60,686 nt of DNA from assembly GCF_011174775.1 (NCBI RefSeq), contig NZ_JAANHS010000015.1:1-60686 (forward strand), in the 5' to 3' direction. Below are positions 16,515-23,991 of this stretch, in pieces. Below the pieces are notes generated by a model. The model ran no database searches. It was not told the origin of the DNA and saw only the letters and a program-made list of their open reading frames with translations. The stretch's first letter is position 1. Each line of letters starts with the position of its first letter. The stretch is from Rhodobacter calidifons. Lineage in GTDB: Bacteria; Pseudomonadota; Alphaproteobacteria; Rhodobacterales; Rhodobacteraceae. The position numbers and the translations under genes were made by a program.

Positions 16515-17915
16515 TCAGGGGATGACCTTGCCCGGGTTCATCAGGTTCTGCGGGTCGAGCGCCCGTTTCAGCATGCGCATCACGTCCAGCGCGACCGGAT
16601 CCTTGCGCCGACGCATCGAAGGAAGTTTCGACAGGCCGACGCCATGCTCTGCCGAAAAGCTGCCGCCAAGCTCGGCAACCACATCCTCGATCGCTTCCAG
16701 CACCCGGTCCTTGAGTTGGCCCTCGTCGCGGGTCGGATAGGCGGTGAAGTGGAGGTTCCCGTCGCCGAGATGCGCCACGGTGATCGTCCGTGCGCCGGGG
16801 TCGAGCGTCTCGACGCGCTGGATGGCGCGGGTCAGAAAGGTATCGACGCGGTCGAGCGGCAGGCAGACGTCGGTATCGACCTCGGGATGCAGGCCAACAC
16901 CGATCTCGGCCGCCGCCTCGCGCCGGGCCCACATCGCGCGGCGCTGCTGTTCGCTGCGGGCGAGGATGGCGTCGGTAACGAGGCCGGCCTCCATCATCTC
17001 GGCGAGGATGGTTTCCAGGGTGAGGACGAGGGGTATGTCGCCGTTCTGGTCTGGGGCGGCCTCTGACGGGACGGTGGTGGCGGCCTCGATCAGGAGGGTA
17101 ACCTCGGGGATGTGATCGAAGGGCAGGCCAAGGTCGGGGCGGGCCTCGCGCAGGCGTTCGGAGTAGGTGCGCGGCATGAACTCGAAGGCCTCGACCTTGC
17201 CGCCGGTGGCTTCCTGCATCCGGTTCAGGAGGATGAGCGCGTCGGGAAGAGAGCGGGCGGCAACAGTGGCGGTAGCGTGGGCTTTCGGCGCGGGAACCAG
17301 TTTCATCACGGCGGCAGTAATGATGCCGAGGGTGCCTTCGGCTCCGATGAAAAGGTCCTTCAGATCATAGCCGGAGTTGTCCTTGTGGAGTTCCGACATC
17401 AGGTCGAGAATGCGGCCGTCGGGGAGGACGACCTCCAGCCCCAGACAGAGGCCGCGGGTGGATCCGTAGCGGAGAACGTTGGACCCGCCCGCGTTGGTGG
17501 AAAGGACCCCGCCCAGCATGGCAGATCCCCGGGCGCCGAACCAGAGAGGGAAGTAAAGTCCTTCCTTTTCGGCGGCTTCGTGAAGGCGGGTGAGGACGAC
17601 GCCAGCCTCGGCGATCACCAGTTTCGCGTCGCGCTTCACATCACGGATGCGGTTCATCCGTTCGAGGCTGAGGAGGAGACCGCCCTTGGTCATGGTCCCG
17701 CCGACCAGGCCGGTGTTGCCGGAAATCGGCACGACGGGCACGCCATGCTGCGCAGCGATCTTCACGCAGGCGGCGATCTCTTCGGTCGATCCGGGGCGGA
17801 CGACGGCGACAGGCTGGCCTTCGTAGCGGCCCATCCAGTCGCGGGCGTGGCGGGCCATGTCGGGGCCGGTCAGAACGTTGGCGGGGCCAACAGCGGCGGC
17901 AAGGTCGGTGAGCAT
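16515..17915 (-). CDS. FAD-binding oxidoreductase (GlcD/D-2-hydroxyacid dehydrogenase type)
   Basis: A 466-aa flavoprotein with an N-terminal FAD-binding domain of the PCMH/VAO type (VVPISGNTGLVGGTM, then GSTRGLCLGLEVVLPDGRIL and the GAEGTLGIITAAVMKL motif) and a C-terminal FAD-oxidase domain ending in HLGDGNLHFTAYPT (metal-binding His) and SAEHGVGLSKLPSM. Such enzymes oxidise D-lactate, glycolate or D-2-hydroxyglutarate. It starts 2 bases after the XRE-cupin regulator stop, so the two are cotranscribed. Substrate unknown; linkage to methylamine-type catabolism is inferred. Confidence 0.88.
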   Translation of the reverse strand: MLTDLAAAVGPANVLTGPDMARHARDWMGRYEGQPVAVVRPGSTEEIAACVKIAAQHGVPVVPISGNTGLVGGTMTKGGLLLSLERMNRIRDVKRDAKLVIAEAGVVLTRLHEAAEKEGLYFPLWFGARGSAMLGGVLSTNAGGSNVLRYGSTRGLCLGLEVVLPDGRILDLMSELHKDNSGYDLKDLFIGAEGTLGIITAAVMKLVPAPKAHATATVAARSLPDALILLNRMQEATGGKVEAFEFMPRTYSERLREARPDLGLPFDHIPEVTLLIEAATTVPSEAAPDQNGDIPLVLTLETILAEMMEAGLVTDAILARSEQQRRAMWARREAAAEIGVGLHPEVDTDVCLPLDRVDTFLTRAIQRVETLDPGARTITVAHLGDGNLHFTAYPTRDEGQLKDRVLEAIEDVVAELGGSFSAEHGVGLSKLPSMRRRKDPVALDVMRMLKRALDPQNLMNPGKVIP

Positions 17916-17916
17916 C

Positions 17917-18576
17917 TCAGCCTTGCGGATAGGCGATCACAGACAGATAGCGCGCGGGCAGTTTGACCAGCGTCTCGGGCCCATGCGGGGCGTCGGCGTC
18001 GAAGAACAGGCTGTCGCCGGGTTTCAGCGGATAGACGACATCGCCGTGCCGGTAATCGACCTCGCCTTCCAGCATGTAGAGAAGTTCCAGTCCGTCATGC
18101 TGGAAGGCAGGGAAGGTGTCGGATTCGGTGGTCAGGGTGATGATGTAGGGTTCGACCACGACGCCCGAGTTGTTGGACCCGATATGGCCGAGCAGGTGAT
18201 ACTGATGCCCGGCCCGGGTGCCACGGCGTTCGATTTCTACATGCTCTCCGGCTTTCACATGCTGCGCCTCGCGCCGTTCCTCATAGCTGCGGAAGAAGGC
18301 CGTCACCGGGACGGAGAAGGCATGGCTGAGGACCTGAAGTGTCGTCAGCGAGGGTGAGGTGTTGCCGTTCTCGATCTTCGACAGCATCCCGATCGACAGG
18401 CCCGTGACATTGGCCAGATCGGCCACGGTCATGCCCTGCTGACGGCGGAAATTGCGCACCTCACGGCCGATGGCGGCCTCCAAGTTGCGCTCGCTGATCT
18501 CGCGAACGCGGTGGGGGTCCTGGTCAAAGGCTGGTTTGCCGCGAGGAAGGGCTGGGCTGGCGGTGCCATCGGACAT
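17917..18576 (-). CDS. XRE family regulator with C-terminal cupin sensor domain
   Basis: A 219-aa transcription factor. Residues about 37-95 form a Cro/C1-type helix-turn-helix (RRQQGMTVADLANVTGLSIG then MLSKIENGNTSPSLTTL); residues about 140-215 form a cupin barrel (LELLYMLEGEVDYRHGD and LKPGDSLFFDADAPHGPE). XRE-cupin proteins commonly control amino acid, polyamine or osmolyte catabolism. The ATG at 18576 (MSDGTASPALP) is chosen over a farther upstream codon that would overlap the inverted repeat. It lies between soxG and the flavoprotein gene and probably regulates this block. A palindrome upstream may be its operator. Confidence 0.88.
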   Translation of the reverse strand: MSDGTASPALPRGKPAFDQDPHRVREISERNLEAAIGREVRNFRRQQGMTVADLANVTGLSIGMLSKIENGNTSPSLTTLQVLSHAFSVPVTAFFRSYEERREAQHVKAGEHVEIERRGTRAGHQYHLLGHIGSNNSGVVVEPYIITLTTESDTFPAFQHDGLELLYMLEGEVDYRHGDVVYPLKPGDSLFFDADAPHGPETLVKLPARYLSVIAYPQG

Positions 18577-18592
18577 GGGGGAACGATCCCGG

Positions 18593-18619
18593 AGTGAAAC
18601 TACTGGAAATGGTTTCACT
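18593..18619 (-). promoter_or_regulatory. inverted repeat and -35-like box upstream of the XRE-cupin gene
   Basis: Perfect 8-bp arms AGTGAAAC (18593-18600) and GTTTCACT (18612-18619) with an 11-base spacer, 17 bases upstream of the regulator start. On the minus strand a TTGACA box (plus 18633-18638) lies just upstream of it. The arrangement suits an autoregulatory operator. A -10 element is not obvious. Confidence 0.5.
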
Positions 18620-18645
18620 ACAGGAAAAACTCTGTCAAGCAAATG

Positions 18646-19206
18646 CTACCAGACGGAATGCGCCGCTGTCTCGATGGCGTGCAGCAGGCTTTCGGCGCTG
18701 GACCGCGGCCCGTAGATCCGCGCAGCTCCGGGGCCGTGCTTGATGAGGTAGACGCCCAGGTGCTCCATCACCGTGCGCGTGGCGTAACCTTCTGGCTTCG
18801 AGGGGTAATCCACGTTACAAAGCCGTTCGAGCAGGGGGGCCAGGTCCGGGGCGGCAAGGTCGAAGGCGACCCAGGCGTCGGTCTGTTCGGTGATGCTTGC
18901 CGCGTCGCCGAGGGCGGACTTCAGCAGATCGGCGATGAGTTCGTGGCTGGCGAAGGGGGCTTCGACGAACCACATCTCCGGCGTGGTCCAGAAGGCGCTA
19001 CAGGGACTGCCTTGCTGGTGCAGTGACGGGCCGGGCAGCGGGGCGCCCGCCTTTTCGGCGGCCTTGGCGAGGTCCGCGGCGCGGCCCTTGCGGACGGCGA
19101 CCGACGCGAGCGCGATGTCAGTGCGTTCGGTGATGGTCAGCGGGCCGTGGGTGACGGACACAGGCTCGCGTTTGCCAAAGGCGGTGAGGGGCTGCAGGCT
19201 AGCCAC
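18646..19206 (-). CDS. soxG: sarcosine oxidase gamma subunit
   Basis: A 186-aa subunit of heterotetrameric sarcosine oxidase, which converts sarcosine to glycine and formaldehyde (or methylene-tetrahydrofolate). The gamma subunit is a small GcvT-like structural protein; the match is by the PDLAPLLERLCNVDYP and GYATRTVMEHLGVYLIK segments and by position after soxA. It overlaps soxA by 8 bases. It is the last gene of soxBDAG, followed by a regulatory palindrome and the XRE-cupin gene. Length matches the family. Confidence 0.9.
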   Translation of the reverse strand: MASLQPLTAFGKREPVSVTHGPLTITERTDIALASVAVRKGRAADLAKAAEKAGAPLPGPSLHQQGSPCSAFWTTPEMWFVEAPFASHELIADLLKSALGDAASITEQTDAWVAFDLAAPDLAPLLERLCNVDYPSKPEGYATRTVMEHLGVYLIKHGPGAARIYGPRSSAESLLHAIETAAHSVW

Positions 19207-22138
19207 GGAGACGCTCTCCTTCCGGGTCGAACATGTGGGGCGAAATGATCTCGACTTCGGTATCGAGGCCCGCGAGGAGGTTCACGATCCGCATCCTCTG
19301 GCCGATCTTCTTGTCGCCCGCCTTCAGATAGCCTAGCGCAATGTCATGGCCGAGGTGCGGCGAGTAGACCTTCGACGTGAGCCAGCCGCCATCGTTCGCC
19401 GCAACGGGGGCCGCGCCTTTTTCCAGGAAGTGGCTCCCGGCGGTGAGTTTGGCATTGGGGTCCACGGGCTTGACGCCCACAAGGCGATAGCCGTTTTCGT
19501 CGGTGAGGCCTTCGCGTTGCGACAGGACCATGCCGATGGAGTCCTTCTTCTTCGACACCATCCTGCCCAGTCCCATGTTCAGCGCGGTGGACTGTCCGTT
19601 GAGTTCGCCGCCTGCGACGTGGCCCTTTTCGACGCGCATGACGCCCAGCGCCTCGGTGCCGTAGACAATGGGGTCGTATTCCGCCCCCCGCGCCAGCATC
19701 TCGCGCAGCAGCGCGTCGCCGTAACGGGTTGGCACCGCGATCTCATAGGCCAGTTCGCCCGAGAAGCTGATGCGGAACAGCCGCGCGCGAAGGCCGCCGC
19801 AGACCGTGATGTTGCCTGCGGCCATGTAGGGGAAGGCGGCGTCGGAGATGTCCTGATCGACGACTTTCTCCAGCAGTTTCCGCGCATTGGGACCGGCGAC
19901 CGAGAACTGCGCCCAGGCCTCGGTGGTGGAGATCAGTTGGACGTCCATCTCGGGCCAGAGGCATTGGCGGCAGAATTCCAGGTGGCGGAAGACTGTCACG
20001 GCATTGGCCGTGGTGGTGGTCATGACGTATTCATGCTCGCCCATCCGCGCGGTGGTGCCGTCGTCGAAGACGATGCCGTCCTCGCGCAGCATCAGGCCAT
20101 AGCGGCACTTGCCGACGGGAAGCGTCGAGAAGGTGTTGGCGTAGATGCGGTCGAGGAAGGCCCCGGCGTCGGTGCCCTGGATGTCGATCTTGCCCAGGGT
20201 GGTCACGTCGCAGATGCCCACCGACCTGCGGGTCGCCAGCACCTCGCGGTCCACCGATTGCCGCCATTCGGTTTCGCCGGGTTTCGGGATCCATTGGGTG
20301 CGCAGCCAGTTGCCGACCTCGACGAAGACCGCGCCCTGTTCCCGCGCCCAGTGATGGGAGGGGGTGAGCCGATAGGGCCTGAATTCCTTGCCCCGCGACC
20401 TGCCCGCCAGGACGCCGAGGGCGACCGGCGTGTAGGGCGGGCGGTAGATCGTGGTGCCGGTTTCGGGGATGGAACGCCCGGTGAGTTCGGCCATGATGGC
20501 AAGGCCGATGACATTGCCGGTCTTGCCCTGATCGGTCGCCATGCCAAGGGTGGTGTAGCGCTTCAGATGCTCGACGCTGGTGAAGTTCTCCTGTTTCGCC
20601 AGCTTCACATCCTTGTCGGTGACATCGTTCTGCTGGTCGATCCACGCGCGGCCCTTGCCATGGGCGACGTGCCACAGCGGGGTGATCCGGATGGGCGCGT
20701 CCTCGGCCTCTGGCAGATCGGGACCGATGGAGAGTTCGAGGGCCGCTACGGCAGCGTCCAGCCCGGTCTTCAGTGCGGCATGAGTGGACATCTGGCCAGC
20801 CGCCGCCCCGGCGACAAGCAGGCCGGGTGGGCCGTCCCGGCCGGGCACAAAGGCCGTGATGCCGGCGTCGTACACGGGACGGGAGCGATGATGTGAATGA
20901 ATGTTCACATTCGGATTCCAGCCCCCCGATAGACCGAGTGCATCCACGGCAATTATTTCCGACCGCCCATTCGCTTGGCGAACAGTGATGGACTTCAGGC
21001 CAAGCCTTCCGGTGGTGTCGATGACTTCGGCGCCTTGCAGATGGCGGATGCCGGGGAGAAGTTCCCCTGCCTGCCGACTGTCGATCACGGCCACCACATC
21101 GACGCCCTTGGCTTGCAGGTCCTTCGCCGTGCGCAAACCGTCGTCGTTGTTGGTGAAGACCGCCACACGCTCGCCCACCTTGACGCCCCAGCGGTTTGCA
21201 TAGGCGCGCAGGGCGCCGGACAGCATGATGCCGGGGCGGTCGTTGTTTTCAAAGGCGATGGGGCGTTCGGTGGCACCTCCGGCCAGGATCGCGCGGTGGG
21301 TGTAGATGCGCCAGAGGATCTGGCGGGGCTTGCCCTTGGCAGGGGTGGGCAGGTGGTCCGAGACCCGCTCGACCGCGCCGTAAATGCCGTGGTCAAAGGC
21401 GCCGATGACCGTGGTGCGGGTCATCAGGCGGACGTTGGGCAGGGTGGCGAGTTCGGCAACGGTGGCGGCGGCCCAGTCGGCGCCGGTGGCGTGGCCGACT
21501 GTGAAGGTCTCGGCGTTGAGACGGCCGCCCATGCGGAAATCCTCGTCGGCGAGGATGACCCGCTTGCCTGCCCGGCCAGCCGTCAGCGCGGCCATCAGGC
21601 CCGCAGGCCCTGCCCCGATGACGAGGAGATCGCAGTGCAGGAAGCCCTTGTCGTAGGCGTCCGGGTCCTCTTCCCGGGTGACCGAGCCAAGGCCCGCGGC
21701 GCGGCGGATGATCGGCTCATACAGCTTTTCCCAGAACGACTTGGGCCACATGAAGGTCTTGTAGTAGAAGCCCGCCGCGAAGAAGGTGGACAGCCTGTCG
21801 TTGATCCCCATCGCGTCGAAACGGAGGCTGGGCCAGCGATTCTGGCTTTTGGCCTCCAGCCCGTCGAACAGTTCCGCCACCGTGGCGCGGGTGTTCGGTT
21901 CCTGCCGCGCACCGGTGCGCAGTTCGACCAGCGCGTTCGGCTCCTCCGATCCGGCCGAGATCGGCCCGCGCGGGCGGTGATACTTGAAGCTGCGGCCCAT
22001 CAGGCGGACGCCGTTCGCCAGCAGCGCCGAGGCCAGTGTGTCGCCGGGGTGGCCCTGATAGGGCAGGCCGTCGAAGGAAAAGCGCAGCGTCTTCGTGCGG
22101 TCGATCTGGCCGCCGGCAATCCGGTGCGACTGGGTCAT
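19199..22138 (-). CDS. soxA: sarcosine oxidase alpha subunit
   Basis: The 979-aa NAD- and folate-binding subunit. In order: an N-terminal ferredoxin-like/HcnA region (LRFSFDGLPYQGHPGDTLASALLANG), a pyridine nucleotide-disulfide oxidoreductase domain (LLVIGAGPAGLMAALTAGRAG near residue 170), and C-terminal GCV_T aminomethyltransferase domains from about residue 600 (MLREDGIVFDDGTTARMG, then FSVAGPNARKLLEKV). The ATG at 22138 (MTQSHRIAGG) overlaps the soxD stop by 4 bases and beats the upstream non-ATG codon at 22255. It releases the sarcosine methyl group to tetrahydrofolate. Length is typical (about 970-1000 aa). Confidence 0.95.
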   Translation of the reverse strand: MTQSHRIAGGQIDRTKTLRFSFDGLPYQGHPGDTLASALLANGVRLMGRSFKYHRPRGPISAGSEEPNALVELRTGARQEPNTRATVAELFDGLEAKSQNRWPSLRFDAMGINDRLSTFFAAGFYYKTFMWPKSFWEKLYEPIIRRAAGLGSVTREEDPDAYDKGFLHCDLLVIGAGPAGLMAALTAGRAGKRVILADEDFRMGGRLNAETFTVGHATGADWAAATVAELATLPNVRLMTRTTVIGAFDHGIYGAVERVSDHLPTPAKGKPRQILWRIYTHRAILAGGATERPIAFENNDRPGIMLSGALRAYANRWGVKVGERVAVFTNNDDGLRTAKDLQAKGVDVVAVIDSRQAGELLPGIRHLQGAEVIDTTGRLGLKSITVRQANGRSEIIAVDALGLSGGWNPNVNIHSHHRSRPVYDAGITAFVPGRDGPPGLLVAGAAAGQMSTHAALKTGLDAAVAALELSIGPDLPEAEDAPIRITPLWHVAHGKGRAWIDQQNDVTDKDVKLAKQENFTSVEHLKRYTTLGMATDQGKTGNVIGLAIMAELTGRSIPETGTTIYRPPYTPVALGVLAGRSRGKEFRPYRLTPSHHWAREQGAVFVEVGNWLRTQWIPKPGETEWRQSVDREVLATRRSVGICDVTTLGKIDIQGTDAGAFLDRIYANTFSTLPVGKCRYGLMLREDGIVFDDGTTARMGEHEYVMTTTTANAVTVFRHLEFCRQCLWPEMDVQLISTTEAWAQFSVAGPNARKLLEKVVDQDISDAAFPYMAAGNITVCGGLRARLFRISFSGELAYEIAVPTRYGDALLREMLARGAEYDPIVYGTEALGVMRVEKGHVAGGELNGQSTALNMGLGRMVSKKKDSIGMVLSQREGLTDENGYRLVGVKPVDPNAKLTAGSHFLEKGAAPVAANDGGWLTSKVYSPHLGHDIALGYLKAGDKKIGQRMRIVNLLAGLDTEVEIISPHMFDPEGERLRG

Positions 22139-22419
22139 TTCGTGCGCCCCCGGGCCCGCGCCACATCGCGGGCGAGTTCGACCTTGGTGATCTCGTGCGT
22201 CACGGTGTTGCGCGTCACCACCAGCCAAGACCGGTCGCCCTGTTCGTGGTACCAAAGCTCCTGATGTTCGCCCGCCGGGTTGGTCCGCTGGTACAGATAG
22301 TCGTGGAAAGCCTCCACGCCTGCGGTCATGCCGTCGGGGCGGTCGATCAGCGAGGCATCGCCGAGATAGACGAATTCCTGCGCGTCGCGCGGGCCGAGGA
22401 TCGGATGGTGAATAATCAT
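22135..22419 (-). CDS. soxD: sarcosine oxidase delta subunit, variant without zinc ligands
   Basis: A 94-aa subunit recognised by the LYQRTNPAGEHQELWYHEQGDRSWLVVTRNT region and by its place between soxB and soxA. Known delta subunits bind zinc through an N-terminal CPxCG pair and a C-terminal His/Cys. Here the N-terminus reads MIIHHPILGPRDAQEF and the later site reads YHEQGDRSW, with no cysteine in the protein, so the zinc site appears lost. It overlaps soxA by 4 bases. The complex may represent a distinct sarcosine-oxidase-like subfamily. Confidence 0.86.
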   Translation of the reverse strand: MIIHHPILGPRDAQEFVYLGDASLIDRPDGMTAGVEAFHDYLYQRTNPAGEHQELWYHEQGDRSWLVVTRNTVTHEITKVELARDVARARGRTK

Positions 22420-22431
22420 TCGGTTACGCCT

Positions 22432-23682
22432 TCAGTGCAGGTTCGGGGTCGCGCCTTGCCCCTTTTCATCGATCATCAGCCCCTTGAGGAACCGGTCGAA
22501 GCGGTAGGCCCTGGCGGTGATATGTGACTCATCCTTCGCCAGCAGATGCGCAAAGCACCAGCCGCTTGCCGGGGTCGCCTTGAACCCGCCGTAACACCAG
22601 CCGCCGTTGAAGTAGAGGCCTTCGATGTGGGTCTTGTCGATGATGGGTGAGCCATCCATCGACATGTCCATGATCCCGCCCCAGGTCCGCAACAGACGCA
22701 CGCGTCCGATGGCGGGCATGAGCGCCATGCCTCCTTCGGCCACATCCTCGATCACCGGCAGGTTGCCGCGTTGGGCGTAGGAGTTGTAGCCGTCGATGTC
22801 GCCGCCGAAGACGAGGCCGCCCTTGTCGGACTGGCTGACGTAGAAATGCCCGGCGCCGAAGGTCATCACACCGTCGATGAGGGGTTTCAGGCCCTCGGAG
22901 ACGAAGGCTTGCAGGACGTGGGATTCGATGGGCAGGCGCATTCCGGCATGGGCCATGACCTTCGACGACGACCCGGCCACCGCCACGCCGACCTTCTTAG
23001 CGCCGATGTAGCCGCGGGTGGTCTCCACCCCCTTGATGCGGCCGTTTTCGATCCGCATCCCGGTGACTTCGCAGTTCTGGATCAGGTCCACGCCGCGTTG
23101 GTCGGCCCCGCGTGCATAGCCCCAGGCGACGGCGTCATGCCGCACCGTGCCGCCGCGCGGCTGCATGAGGGCGCCCTTGATCGGAAAGCGGGCGTTGTCG
23201 AAGTTGAGCCATGGATACATCTGGCGCACCTCGTCACGCGACAGCAGCCGCGCGTCCGCACCGTGCAGGATCATCGCATTGCCGCGCCTTGTGGCCGCAT
23301 CCCTTTGCGCATCGGTGTGGATCAGGTTGATGATCCCGCGCTGGCTGACCATGGCGTTGTAGTTGAAGTCCTGCTCCAGCCCCTCCCAGAGTTTCAGGCT
23401 GAACTCATAGAAGGGCTCATTGCCATCAAGCAGGTAGTTCGACCGGATGATCGTGGTGTTCCGGCCCACATTCCCGCCGCCGAGATAGCCTTTCTCAAGC
23501 ACCGCGATCCGCGCCTGACCGAATTCCTTGGCAAGGTAATAGGCCGTGGCAAGCCCGTGGCCGCCGCCGCCGATGATGATGTAATCGTAGTCGGGCTTGG
23601 GGTCGGGGTCGCGCCAGACGGGTTTCCAGCCCTTGTGGCCGGTAAGTGCCTCGGCAATGACCCGAAATCCGGAATAGCGCAC
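22432..23682 (-). CDS. soxB: sarcosine oxidase beta subunit
   Basis: The 416-aa catalytic flavin subunit (FAD and covalent FMN) with a DAO fold. The dinucleotide-binding motif YIIIGGGGHGLATAYYLAKEFG lies at about residues 35-55 (core GGGGHGLA), and the GGNVGRNTTIIRSNYLL region follows as in family members. The start is GTG 23682 (VRYSGFRVIAEALTG), supported by AGGAGA upstream and by alignment of this N-terminus with known SoxB; the reading frame upstream to 23820 is non-coding in character. First gene of soxBDAG; 12 bases separate it from soxD. A pair of direct repeats lies 58-88 bases upstream. Confidence 0.95.
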   Translation of the reverse strand: MRYSGFRVIAEALTGHKGWKPVWRDPDPKPDYDYIIIGGGGHGLATAYYLAKEFGQARIAVLEKGYLGGGNVGRNTTIIRSNYLLDGNEPFYEFSLKLWEGLEQDFNYNAMVSQRGIINLIHTDAQRDAATRRGNAMILHGADARLLSRDEVRQMYPWLNFDNARFPIKGALMQPRGGTVRHDAVAWGYARGADQRGVDLIQNCEVTGMRIENGRIKGVETTRGYIGAKKVGVAVAGSSSKVMAHAGMRLPIESHVLQAFVSEGLKPLIDGVMTFGAGHFYVSQSDKGGLVFGGDIDGYNSYAQRGNLPVIEDVAEGGMALMPAIGRVRLLRTWGGIMDMSMDGSPIIDKTHIEGLYFNGGWCYGGFKATPASGWCFAHLLAKDESHITARAYRFDRFLKGLMIDEKGQGATPNLH

Positions 23683-23739
23683 GACGGTTCTCCTGCTTCC
23701 GGGCTGGTTGTAGGCCCGTTCGGGTGCAGGAAGCCGTTG

Positions 23740-23770
23740 GTTTTCGCCATGCACACCGCAGTTTTCGCCA
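23740..23770 (-). promoter_or_regulatory. paired direct repeats upstream of soxB
   Basis: TGGCGAAAAC occurs twice on the minus strand (plus 23740-23749 and 23761-23770), exactly 21 bp apart, i.e. two helical turns, within the soxB upstream region. This looks like a dimeric activator or repressor site. The binding protein is not known. Confidence 0.5.
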
Positions 23771-23788
23771 CGGCGCGAGGAAGTGAGC

Positions 23789-23980
23789 TCAGTGCCGGAA
23801 GGCGGCCTCGATGGCCGCAAATGGCGACCAGGGCGGGGGCATGTTGGCGACTTCTTCCTGCGCCCAGGCGAAGAGGACGAGGATGGTGGTAGCGGAGAGG
23901 AGCATCTGCATGTTCAGGCCCTGGATACGGTTTGTTCCCGTACCGTTCTGCCCGATTCTGGTTGCCAAGCGGTTAACCAT
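23789..23980 (-). CDS. possible small hydrophobic protein downstream of smc
   Basis: A 63-aa frame with an ATG, beginning 11 bases after the smc stop. It contains one hydrophobic stretch (MQMLLSATTILVLFAWA, about residues 24-40) that could be a membrane helix, and a Pro/Trp-rich tail. I do not recognise it. It may be a short membrane protein cotranscribed with smc, or a chance frame. Confidence 0.3.
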   Translation of the reverse strand: MVNRLATRIGQNGTGTNRIQGLNMQMLLSATTILVLFAWAQEEVANMPPPWSPFAAIEAAFRH

Positions 23981-23991
23981 GCGCCCGCAGC

